A stretch of DNA of 64,000 nt. Source: Stomorhina lunata (taxonomy: Eukaryota; Arthropoda; Insecta; Diptera; Rhiniidae). The translations under genes were made by a program, and so were the position numbers. Of the stretch, positions 10,397 through 22,300 are shown in pieces. Under the pieces are notes generated by a model. It saw nothing but the letters and a program-made list of their open reading frames with translations, was not told the DNA's origin and searched no databases. The stretch spans positions 38,795,492 through 38,859,491 of the forward strand of contig OW121740.1 of NCBI GenBank assembly GCA_933228675.1, in the 5' to 3' direction. Within the stretch, counting starts at the first letter, position 1. Each line of letters begins with the position of its first letter.

Positions 10397-13300
10397 GTAA
10401 GTCAAGCATTAAGTCTTAAATGATTTTATTTTCTATTTGGAATAAAATCAAAAATTTAAAACAAATTGAATAATATTCTAAATGTATGCTTGTTTTTGAT
10501 ATTGTAATAATTTCTTAATAAATTTTATGTTGTAATACATTTTAAATTCAAAAATGATAAGAAAAAAATGCTTTTAATTAAACAAAAAATTTTGTTAAAA
10601 ATTTGAAAAACTTTCCTTCTGATATTATCAAATTTTCGATTTTGAGAAATTCAAAATTAAATTCCGTTAATTTTCAATAATTGCCTTTGCTTGTCATTTA
10701 TCCTGTCAAAACATTTCACTTTTTTCGTATCTGAAATGGGATTAACAAAAATTTTAAAATTTAATTTTGCTCCAAATATTTTTCCTAAAAGCATTTTTTT
10801 CTTCTTTTTTTTTCAATTTGTTTATGTTTCAAATTCCATTTATTATGCTTGTGTTATTTTTAATAATTTATTTACTCATTCATATTTTTTCTTTTAACAT
10901 TTTTTTTTCATTTTATGTTGTATTTTCTGTTACATAAAAAAATACCAAAACATTTTTATGTTGTTTTTTGTTTGTTTTGTTATTAAATTTAAAAAATACA
11001 CAAAAAAAATTTTTTGAAATAATAAAAACTGCACTTCATACACAAAAAAAACACACACAATAAATCAAAACCGAAACTATAAAACTTTACCCAAAAAAAC
11101 ACATCCATCTAAATCCTCTACGGATTTTCAACGAAAATTTTTAAAATTCTACACAATTTTAAACAAACACACACACACATACTTACACTTAAACAACACA
11201 AAATTCTACATCTGGTATATAAAAATATTGATTCTGATAACTGATACATGAAATGGATTTTATAACTGGATTTGTCAACGAAAACACGAAAACAGTCGTT
11301 CACCCACTTCTCCTGGATCATGGAATGATGAAGATGGAGCTTTAAGTTCGGTAAGTAACTAGATTATGAACGGGACTATAACCTAAGACTAATTTATAAA
11401 CTGGACCAAAAAATCGATTATGAACACAAATATGGATACAACTTTTACCTCGACCTTTCTTCTTCTGTAATCCTTGACTCCCAGTGCACAGTGGGATGTT
11501 TTAAAAATAGAATGGAAATAATTCTGTAACTTATAAACCGTTGGGCGGATTATATATCCATTAACCTGGATATATCAGAAGTGTTGGGGAGCTTAAGTTT
11601 TGTACATGGAAAGCCTACATTGCACTGGAGCGGCACAATCGGTCCCCGATGTAGGGCACTTTGAACTCATAAATCACTTAAAACTATATATAACACTGCT
11701 CTGCAGCCAAATCCTCCTTTTAATAAAACTATGTGGACTACATGGATTTTGATGCGCTAAACTCAGATCCGTTGTCGGTTTTTTTCCATCAGATCTGGAT
11801 TTTTTTATGGGCGTGGCAAATTTTTCCCCTTAAATTAGTCAGGTACGTAGACCTATTTCGTCCTAACTCGAGAACGACTCATCCGATTTTCAAAATTAAA
11901 ACACTTGAAGATGCATTTATTTTAGTTTAATATAATTTTTCTGTATCTCTTATCGTTTTGGAGTTATGGAGAAATTTTTTTTTTTCGTGCGAAATTCGTA
12001 ATTTTTTCAGGTTAAAAATGTAATTAAAAAAGATAAAGTAAAATTTTAACATTTTAAACATTTTTCTAAGAGCTACATATCTTAAGAATAAAATAAGCTA
12101 TAAACCATAAAAATCGGTTTAAAAATGTGAATTTTATTACCAATTTACCGCAGGTACCCAATATTGCAATGCAACCAACCTTACATAAAGAGTGTTCTAA
12201 AAAAAATATGCATTTACTATTTTAGACAAAATTTATCCATAGTGCAAGAAATAATTTATTTTTTGATCAAGTTAGTTTCTATAGATATGTCAGATACTAT
12301 TATTTTAGAAATTATTAATTTTCAATAGTTATTTCAATAAAAATGGACTGCGAAAAAAAGTTCGTGAAAATATAATTAAAACTTTTCAAAAAAATCCGTC
12401 ATGGACTTTTAAAAAAATAGCTAAAAATTTGAAAGTTGACCCTCGAACGGTTTCTAATGCCATCAGACGGTATAAGGACAACCTGAGCATTAAAAGAAAA
12501 CCTGGATCAGGGAGGAAAAAAGGTCCTACAGATATTGGTAAGGCAAAAGAAGTCGAGCGACTCTTTCGAAGAGCGCCTAACACTTCTTTAAGAAAAGCAG
12601 CTCGTACGGTGAAATGTTCTTCGAATTTTGCACATAGAGTCAAAGCTTATGCTGGACTGAAGACATACAAAGTCCAAAAGGTTCCAGATCGCAATGCTAT
12701 AAAGAACTTAGAAGCAAAAAAACGAGCGGAAAAATTGAAGTCTGATTTTATAAAAAAAATACACCTGTTGTGTGATGGATGATGAAACATACGTACTGGC
12801 AGACTTTTCTCAACTTCCTGGTCAAGATTTTTATGTTGCTGATAAACGGGGCAATGTTCGGCAAGAGTTTCGCACAAAAAAACAAACAAAATTCCCTAAG
12901 AAGTTTCTCGTATGGCAAGCTATTTGCAGTTGTGGCAAAAGAAGTAAAGTATTTGTGGCATCTGGCACAATAAACACAGAAATTTATATAAAGGAGTGCC
13001 TACAAAAACGGTTGTTACCCTTTTTAAGAGAGCACAGAGTGACTACATTTTTTTGGCCCGATTTGGCATCATGCCATTATGGAAAAAAGGCACTTGAGTG
13101 GTACTCAAAGAATAATGTCATTTTTGTACCACGAGAGGCAAATCCACCTAACTGTCCAGAACTTCGGTCTGTGGAAAGGTATTGGGCTCTGGTAAAAAAG
13201 GAATTGAAGAACACAGGAAAGATTTCCAAGAACATGTCCGATTTTAAGCGCAGGTGGAACACATGCTCCAAAAAGGTATCAGAAGCAACTGTAAAATCTT

Positions 13301-16300
13301 TAATGGGAGGGTTTCCGAAAAAAGTCGATAGTTTTGCAAAACCCGAGTACTAAGTAAACATTTTAATGCTAAATGATTTTGTATAATATGTCATTATATT
13401 TGCGTATTTTGTAGAGTTTTTATATTAAAAGGTTTGATTTTTATTTAAGAAAATCCAACTACAAATTTTATTTAGAGCACTCTTTATGACCATAAGATTT
13501 CATTAGGTAATGAAGCCAAAAGACAACGGTATTTTTTATAAAAATAAAAAAAAATTGTATTTTTTATTTACCTGTGATTTCAAACCGAGAACAACGGTAT
13601 CGGATAAGTCGTTCTCGAGTTAGGGCGAAATAGGTCTCCGTACCTGACTAATTTAAGGGGAAAAATTTGCCACGCCCATAAAAAATCCAGATCTCATGGA
13701 GAAAAACCGAAAACGGATTTGAGTTTAGCGCATCAAGATCCATATAGTCCGCATAGTTTTATTAAAAGGAAAGACAAAAAATGAATTTTTGCAGAGCAGT
13801 GTAATTGTCATTTCCCAACCGATTTGAAAAATTATACTATATAAAAAAATATATAGGCCAAGATCTACAGAAAAACATTGCCTATGCTATCTCTTACGGT
13901 TTAAAAGATATTTGACTTCAAATAATAAAATTTCAATTTTTGTTCCATACTATACCGATTTTTTACTAATATCTGATCTATATATAAACCGATTTTTTTG
14001 ATTTAAAGCTTTCTAAAAAAAGAATCAAATTTTAAATATTTAACGAGCAGAAGTGTATTAAAAGCTTAACTATGTAAAAAGTTATAAGTGCTTAAATTTA
14101 AAAGTTATGTAAAAAGTTATAAGTGCTTAAATTTAATATTTAAAAAATAAACAATTTTTTCCCGTTTTTTTTTTTTTTTTTGTTTTGGGTAAAAAGTATT
14201 TTTAGTGTTTTTTAGTTATTTAAAAAATTTCTTAAGGAATATATAACGTATTTATAATTTTCTGAACGAAAACTTCACAAAGTTTATAATTAAGTTAAAA
14301 AATAGCTTCTTGTTCATTCGGTGTAAGTACCAGAGGCTCCCGAATTAGACCTATTGTTTACGGAAATTTTAAATTTCAACATTGATCCATAATTCCTCCA
14401 AACGCACGCTAGCTGTAAAAAAAATCACCAAATTTTAGTGAACCAAGGTGTTTTTAATTGCATTGCAAAAGTACTTTGTCGCCCGGAAAGTGGCCAACCA
14501 ACTAGCAAAAAAAAAACTAAAAATACCCATTTTTGGAATTTTTTCAAATCTTTTTAGGAATTCTGGGATAAAAATAATTTTTTTGTTAAAATCCGACCAA
14601 CGCACAGTAGGAAATTACGGCCAAAACCCCCAAAAATGTTTTTAATTTTTTTTGAGAAATTTTAGTGTCAGATTAGAGCTGACATTTCAAAACATGTAAT
14701 CCTAAATTTTTATCATACTGCATTGCCTGCTAAGGCTGTAATAATTCCTCAAAGTTTGAATATTTGTTTATATGTTCGTAATAAAATTATTTGTATATTT
14801 GAACGCATATATAAAATTCGCTTAATTTTGGAATACGTGTAAAATTTTGACTTTTTCTTTCTTGAATTAAAAAGTAGATAGCTTTTACCAATCAACAGCG
14901 CTTATTTCAATATCTTTTGACCTATGCTTCATCTAGAAATCTAGCGGTTAAAACAACCATAAAAAATTAAAAAAAAATGTTAATACAAAGTTTGATAGAC
15001 CGCAAATTTTTTTTAGAGATTTTTAGAGGTTGAAGCCCAACACTCTCTAATAGCTGAAGTCAATCATTATTAAGCCCAATGAATTTCATATCCATTTGCA
15101 TCCCATTTCAATTATAACGTTTTTAGTAACACCCCTTTTTCACAATTTTTTGCAATTTATCGCTAAAAAAAATCACTACTTGAAGTGAAATATAGGCGTG
15201 ATGTAATATTTTTATGCCATTTTCTTTAGTTTCCTTTCTAATTCTATGCAAAATTTATATATAAAGATAAAAAACAACAAAATTTTTAATTTTAAATGAC
15301 TTTTGTATAATTTATTTAACTATATAGGTGGTGGTCACATTATTGTGGACGCAATAAAAATTTTAAAATCTGAAAATTTAATATTATTCAAGAACTCGTA
15401 ATTTTTTTATAAAAATATTGAATGTTTAGAGTTTTTCTGTAGGTTTGTTAGAAGCATACAAAATCTGGTTTTAAGCTCATAGTATGAACCCACTATCTCT
15501 GAAAGGACATATCCGATTTTGTCAAGTCATGTTTCGTAGGATAGGTATTCTTTTCATATATTATCCTATTTATGTAAATAATTTTTATAATCGCCAGCAA
15601 AGAGTTTTTTAGCATGTTTAGTAGTCCAGTTTTATGTGACCACAGACTTTATATTTTCTTAAAAAAAACTATTTCAGTTTAACTAAAGGTATATTATTTA
15701 TATACACTAAAAATTTCAAGAACAAAAGTCAATAAATGTCCAAGTTATTGAGTTTTGGCCGTATTCTCCCACTGTGCAACGGTTAAGAAGTTATAAAATT
15801 ATTTCTATTCTATTTTTAAACCATCCCACTGTGCAGTGCAGTAGGGCCTCAACCATTCTTTCATATCGAACTCTATTGCGAGATGTTAGTCATACTTCAT
15901 TCCATGAATAGTTTGCTGCTTGCAACTTCGGATCTATTGGTCTTCTCCAAGTTCTAGCAGGTGCACCAACACGACGGCCGCTACCCTGTGGATTTTAACG
16001 AAGCGCTTGTTGAGCAATGAAGGTATTTGGCCCTTCACCACCATAGGTGGTGTGCTGATGTATGTAACGCATGGTCTTAGACCCAACTTTTAGTATACCA
16101 AAAGGCTTAGAATCACTTTCTTAGTCGATTTAGCGGTGTTAGTTCGTCCGTCCGTCTGGACTGCTGGCTGGACCCCCATGTAAACCATGTAATTAAAGTA
16201 CAGGTCGCAACTCTAAAGATATTTTAATGAAATTTGGCACAGACAATTGTTTTTGGTAGTGTGACCAGTGCTATTGTAATTCGTCAAAATCGGTCCAATA

Positions 16301-19300
16301 TTTATGATAGTTCTATAGGTCCCACTTCCCGGAATTGATATATTGGCCACAAACATCAATATTGTTTCATGAAATTTAAATTAAATTCTTCTTATGTTAA
16401 ATCACTGTACCAAATTTCGTTGAAATCGGTCCACATTTGACCATAGCTCCCATACAAACAAATGTGACAAAAATCACTAAAACGCTCGTAAATCTAAAGA
16501 TAATGAGAGTTTCAAGTTTATTTTTTGCACACATAATTTTTGTAACAACTGTAATCAATTTGCCAAATTTAGAGATAATCGGTAAACATTTGACCCTAGC
16601 TTTCATGTAAGTCAAAATGACGGAAACAGCTTAAATATATAAGTTTTGAGAAAATGTTTGTATAATAGCAAAATTTAGCAAATATTTGTCTTTATACAGG
16701 AAAAATAACACCTTTAACCTTAAAGGTGAAGGGTATCGTATGGTCGGGCTTGACCGACTATAGCACTTTCTTACTTGTTTTTTTTTTTATAAAATATGTA
16801 TTAAATTTTTTCTCTTGTTTTTGTTTACTTCTAAGTTCTTTACCGAATTGCGATCTGGAATTTTCTGAACTTTGTATGTCTTCAGCCCAGCATAAGGTTT
16901 GGAGCTTCTTTTCTGATCAAAGTGTTTGGAGCTCTTCATAAGAGATGCTCGACTTCTTTTTTCTTACCAATATTCCTTGGAGCTTTTCTGTTCCCTGATC
17001 CAGGTTTTCTTTTAATGCTTAGGTCTTCTTTATACCGTTTAGTGACATTTGAAACAGTTCGAGGGTCAACTTTTTTATGATTTTTTTAGAAACGAAAATA
17101 TTTTGAAAAAAACAATAAATTCCATGATATCTCTAAAATTACTAAGCGGATAAAGAAAAATGTGAGGGTGACTTAAATATAAAACGGTTTTTGAATTTCG
17201 CTTTTTCTTATTATTAGGTCAATATAACCAGCCCTTTTGGAGTTATATTAACATCATGTATTTGCAAAAAAAACATGTTTTCGGAAAAAAATATAACTCG
17301 AAAACTAGAGCCAAAAATTATTGTCACTTTTGGATTTAGCGGACTAAAGTCATCTAGATTTGGTCAACAAATCTCGTGAACCAAAATTTTGTTAAAGTGT
17401 GTTATCTTAAATTTGTTGAAAATTGGCCCACACTTCACCTCATTTGTGAAGCATATCAAATAGTTAAGTTGAGCGACTAAACTTGTTTGATTAGAGATTT
17501 GACTATATACTGGACTATTACATAATTCAACTGGACTATTACAGAAATCAAGGACTCTATAATTTAAAGTTATTGCACTCCATACATTTTTTTCTGCCAA
17601 TAGTGAAATTAAAGTGGATAAAGAACAATTATTGGATAATCGTATTCATTAATTGTTTTCGAATAGATACTCTATGGGACTTTTCAAAACGACCATACGG
17701 CAAATTGATCTATGGAGGTGCAATATCTTTATATTAAAGAGTCTTTGCTTAAATTGTATTTTTAATTTTTATTTTTAATATATCTGTCAAAACTATTTTT
17801 TTCTTAGACCCATAAAAGTGAATACGATCCACACAACAGCAATCCGGCGGATAATACTGATGGAATTGATGGTAAATTACGTTCAAATGGTTCAGAACAT
17901 AATAATCATACCAATACAACATTAGGTGGAAATTTTAGTGGTGGGGCAGGAGGTAATGCAGCCGATACGCAAAGTTTAGAAGGTAATCTGGAGAATGAAA
18001 CAAAGTCGATATCCAGCCTAAAGTCTGGCGGTTCAAATAGTCAAGAAAGGTAAATATAGAAAAAAGAGAACTTGGGTAAGATTTTAATATATAAATTTCA
18101 ATACTTGAGATTATTATTAACTATTATAACTTCTTTGAGGGCGTATTTTAAGGCTAACATTTTTTTTAATATAATATTTTAAATCTTTAATAATTTTTAA
18201 ATATCTCTTCTTTTTTCTTAAAAGAAATATTCCAGCAGCTTTCACAGATTTACACACGACACCTTGAAAAAAAAAACTTTAAAAATTCAGAACAAACTCA
18301 CTTTTTTGTTTGTAAATTGTCGCTAATTTTTTTTATTAAAAATCATTTCATTGTCGATTTTTTCAATTTTTCTATTATTTCGTATCATAATTTTGTGTGT
18401 TGTCTTGTAAAATTTTAATTTTTTTTTTGTGAATAAAACGCTTTTAGATTGAGTAAAAATTTCCAAAAATTATTTCAATCCTTTTTTAATTTTCCATTTT
18501 TAGATCTCCCAAAATGCCTTTATCATCGACCTCAGCAGCTGCCCATATCGAACCCCAGGGTCAGGAACCTATACTTCCCGCAGTTTTAGAATTTCCTGAA
18601 ACGCATCAGGAATTATTTCTAAGACATATAATAAGTGAATTGGATGTAAATGCGCCACATTTCAAATTAGCTCCTGTATATTCGTTATATTTATGTGCCA
18701 GGTAAGAAAAATGGATTGAGCATGTATTTCTTTATAATTGTTGTAAAAATTGTTATATGATTGGATAAATGTTGTAATAAATTAAAATAATTTTTATCCG
18801 GTTCGAAGGACCAAAAGATCTCAACTTCTAAATCTGACATATTTAGAATGATATTTACATATAATTTTTAGATTCATATCTAAAATTTTAATTTAATTCC
18901 TCTTCCTTTTCCAGATACCGTGCTTCAACACACTACCGTCCAGAGCTCCAGCCTACAGAGCGTGCTCACAAACTAACCATTTTCTTGCATCACGTTGCTA
19001 ATCTTATCTACAACGTTGTCCAGGAACAATATGCCGATCCACGTATTCTGGCCTTTTGGATGGCCAACTCTTCGGAATTTCTTCATTTTCTCAAATCTGA
19101 TCGTCACATTAGTGCATTTTCGGTGCAGGCTCAAGAAGTGCTGGCCGAAAGTGTTCAAACAGCTTTTCGCAATTTAGTGAATTGTTTTAGAGTTGAGCTA
19201 TCGCAAACGTTGAATCAGTTTCTATCGGAGACGATAGATCATGATTCGGCGGCTGGTTTGGTGTTGACAGTTCTAGGTTCCGCCATGGCTTTGCTGAGAA

Positions 19301-22300
19301 GATGTCGCGTTAATGCTGCCTTAACCATACAATTATTTTCGCAATTATTTCATTATATTAATGTGATTTGTTTTAATACGGTGAGCAAAGACAAGTCGGT
19401 CATCGATTTTGAGTTTTATTTAATTTTATTGGTTTTTAATAATTTCAATTAAATTTAGTTTTTGCATTCATTTATTGGGAATGAGAGATACGTAAGCGAT
19501 TTATCGATAACTCTAAACTTTAAAATGTTAAAATTTTACTTTTGTTCTAGTTCAGTCCTAATTCAGTTCTAGTTCAGTTCTAGTTCAGTTCAGTTCTAGT
19601 TCAGTTCTAGTTCAGTTCTAGTTCAGTTCTAGTTCAGTTCTAGTTCAGTTCTAGTTCAGTTCTAGTTCAGTTCTAGTTCAGTTCTAGTTCAGTTCTAGTT
19701 CAGTTCTAGTTCAGTTCTAGTTCAGTTCTAGTTCAGTTCTAGTTCAGTTCTAGTTCAGTTCTAGTTCAGTTCTAGTTCAGTTCTAGTTCAGTTCTAGTTC
19801 AGTTCTAGTTCAGTTCTAGTTCAGTTCTAGTTCAGTTCTAGTTCAGTTCTAGTTCAGTTCTAGTTCAGTTCTAGTTCAGTTCTAGTTCAGTTCTAGTTCA
19901 GTTCTAGTTCAGTTCTAGTTCAGTTCTAGTTCAGTTCTAGTTCAGTTCTAGTTCAGTTCTAGTTCAGTTCTAGTTCAGTTCTAGTTCAGTTCTAGTTCAG
20001 TTCTAGTTCAGTTCTAGTTCAGTTCTAGTTCAGTTCTAGTTCAGTTCTAGTTCAGTTCTAGTTCAGTTCTAGTTCAGTTCTAGTTCAGTTCTAGTTCAGT
20101 TCTAGTTCAGTTCTAGTTCAGTTCTAGTTCAGTTCTAGTTCAGTTCTAGTTCAGTTCTAGTTCAGTTCTAGTTCAGTTCTAGTTCAGTTCTAGTTCAGTT
20201 CTAGTTCAGTTCTAGTTCAGTTCTAGTTCAGTTCTAGTTCAGTTCTAGTTCAGTTCTAGTTCAGTTCTAGTTCAGTTCTAGTTCAGTTCTAGTTCAGTTC
20301 TAGTTCAGTTCTAGTTCAGTTCTAGTTCAGTTCTAGTTCAGTTCTAGTTCAGTTCTAGTTCAGTTCTAGTTCAGTTCTAGTTCAGTTCTAGTTCAGTTCT
20401 AGTTCAGTTCTAGTTCAGTTCTAGTTCAGTTCTAGTTCAGTTCTAGTTCAGTTCTAGTTCAGTTCTAGTTCAGTTCTAGTTCAGTTCTAGTTCAGTTCTA
20501 GTTCAGTTCTAGTTCAGTTCTAGTTCAGTTCTAGTTCAGTTCTAGTTCAGTTCTAGTTCAGTTCTAGTTCAGTTCTAGTTCAGTTCTAGTTCAGTTCTAG
20601 TTCAGTTCTAGTTCAGTTCTAGTTCAGTTCTAGTTCAGTTCTAGTTCAGTTCTAGTTCAGTTCTAGTTCAGTTCTAGTTCAGTTCTAGTTCAGTTCTAGT
20701 TCAGTTCTAGTTCAGTTCTAGTTCAGTTCTAGTTCAGTTCTAGTTCAGTTCTAGTTCAGTTCTAGTTCAGTTCTAGTTCAGTTCTAGTTCAGTTCTAGTT
20801 CAGTTCAGTTCTAGTTCAGTTCTAGTTCAGTTCTAGTTCAGTTCTAGTTCAGTTCTAGTTCAGTTCTAGTTCAGTTCTAGTTCAGTTCTAGTTCAGTTCT
20901 AGTTCAGTTCTAGTTCAGTTCTAGTTCAGTTCTAGTTCAGTTCTAGTTCAGTTCTAGTTCAGTTCTAGTTCAGTTCTAGTTCAGTTCTAGTTCAGTTCTA
21001 GTTCAGTTCTAGTTCAGTTCTAGTTCAGTTCTAGTTCAGTTCTAGTTCAGTTCTAGTTCAGTTCTAGTTCAGTTCTAGTTCAGTTCTAGTTCAGTTCTAG
21101 TTCAGTTCTAGTTCAGTTCTAGTTCAGTTCTAGTTCAGTTCTAGTTCAGTTCTAGTTCAGTTCTAGTTCAGTTCTAGTTCAGTTCTAGTTCAGTTCTAGT
21201 TCAGTTCTAGTTCAGTTCTAGTTCAGTTCTAGTTCAGTTCTAGTTCAGTTCTAGTTCAGTTCTAGTTCAGTTCTAGTTCAGTTCTAGTTCAGTTCTAGTT
21301 CAGTTCTAGTTCAGTTCTAGTTCAGTTCTAGTTCAGTTCTAGTTCAGTTCTAGTTCAGTTCTAGTTCAGTTCTAGTTCAGTTCTAGTTTAGTTCTAGTTC
21401 AGTTCTAGTTCAGTTCTATTTCAGTTCTATTTCAGTTCAGTTCTAGTTCAGTTCTAGTTCAGTTCTAGTTCAGTTCTAGTTCTAGTTCAGTTCTAGTTCA
21501 GTTCTAGTTCAGTTCTAGTTCAGTTCTAGTTCAGTTCTAGTTCAGTTCTAGTTCAGTTCTAGTTCAGTTCTAGTTCAGTTCTAGTTCAGTTCTAGTTCAG
21601 TTCTAGTTCAGTTCTAGTTCAGTTCTAGTTCAGTTCTAGTTCAGTTCTAGTTCAGTTCTAGTTCAGTTCTAGTTCAGTTCTAGTTCAGTTCTAGTTCAGT
21701 TCTAGTTCAGTTCTAGTTCAGTTCTAGTTCAGTTCTAGTTCAGTTCTAGTTCAGTTCTAGTTCAGTTCTAGTTCAGTTCTAGTTCAGTTCTAGGTTAGTT
21801 CTAGTTCAGTTCTAGTTCTTTTCGAAAACATTTCATTAAAATTTGCCATTCATAAGATATATTTTGATATCTAAATGTTATCGCTAGTTCGCTTTATATT
21901 CCACAACAAACCAATTTTATCGCCCCTTTCTTTTCTCCCCTTTAGATTGTAGCCAACTCCCATATGTGCACCGCTGAATGGGGTAAAGTTATGACCGAAC
22001 GCTTACAGCTCCTCGAGCTATGGGCCGAACGCCAGGGCTTAGAATTGGCTGCCGATTGTCATTTGGCAAAAATAAATCAATGTGCCCAATTCCTGCAAGC
22101 ACCTAAAACTTCAGTGGAAGAAATCCAACAATTGGCTTGCTCGTGTTTCCGTTTGAACTCTTTACAAATGGCTGCATTGCTGCAACAAGAGAAAATACCC
22201 CGTAATCTAGTGGATACAGCCATACGTATGGCTGAATCGGTGGCCGATGAGCTGACACGTGCCGATGGTCGTGAAGTGCGTCTCGAAGAATCACCCGAAT

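Larger units (their letters stand above)
11694..13801. mobile_element. Long-TIR element with TAA duplication, carrying a Tc1 insertion
   Basis: The left arm (11694 to about 11886) and right arm (about 13600-13801) are inverted copies of roughly 190 bp at about 90% identity by eye. They start CACTGCTCTGCA and share TTTTAATAAAACTATG, GATGCGCTAAACTCA, GGGCGTGGCAAATTTTTCC and TAACTCGAGAACGACT. TAA flanks both ends (11691-11693, 13802-13804). Without the nested Tc1 the element would be about 0.8 kb and noncoding. The long arms resemble a foldback MITE, and the TAA duplication resembles PIF/Harbinger. Confidence 0.85.
11487..15833. mobile_element. Transib-like nonautonomous transposon with RSS-heptamer ends
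   Basis: The terminal inverted repeats are about 57 bp with few mismatches. They start CACAGTGGGATG and continue through TTTAAAAATAGAAT to AACCGTTG. The termini CACAGTG fit the Transib consensus CACWRTG and equal the V(D)J signal heptamer. A 5-bp direct repeat CAGTG (11482-11486 and 15834-15838) matches the Transib duplication length. Because the terminus itself contains CAGTG, a 4-bp TGCA reading is also possible. A second CACAGTGGGA lies just inside the right repeat (15770-15779 on the minus strand). No RAG1-like transposase ORF is present. The element contains the younger 11694-13801 insertion. Confidence 0.72.
11459..16020 (-). mobile_element. RTE retrotransposon 3' tail, split by a 4.35-kb insertion
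   Basis: The minus-strand RTE tail is in two pieces, 11459-11486 and 15834 to about 16020. The right piece encodes a C-terminal region with GAPARTWRRP and RVRYERMVEAL. The left piece continues with the TGSQG-type end and the 3' tail seen at 5015 and 44430. The two pieces become adjacent if 11487-15833 is removed. This is a 5'-truncated dead copy, and the oldest layer of the nest. Confidence 0.8.

Noticed and set aside
14448..14645. ORF inside the Transib-like element as its transposase
   Set aside because: It has 65 codons of AT-rich sequence with no RAG1-core-like catalytic motif.
19543..21820. CRISPR array
   Set aside because: The units are head to tail with no unique spacers, in a eukaryotic intron.
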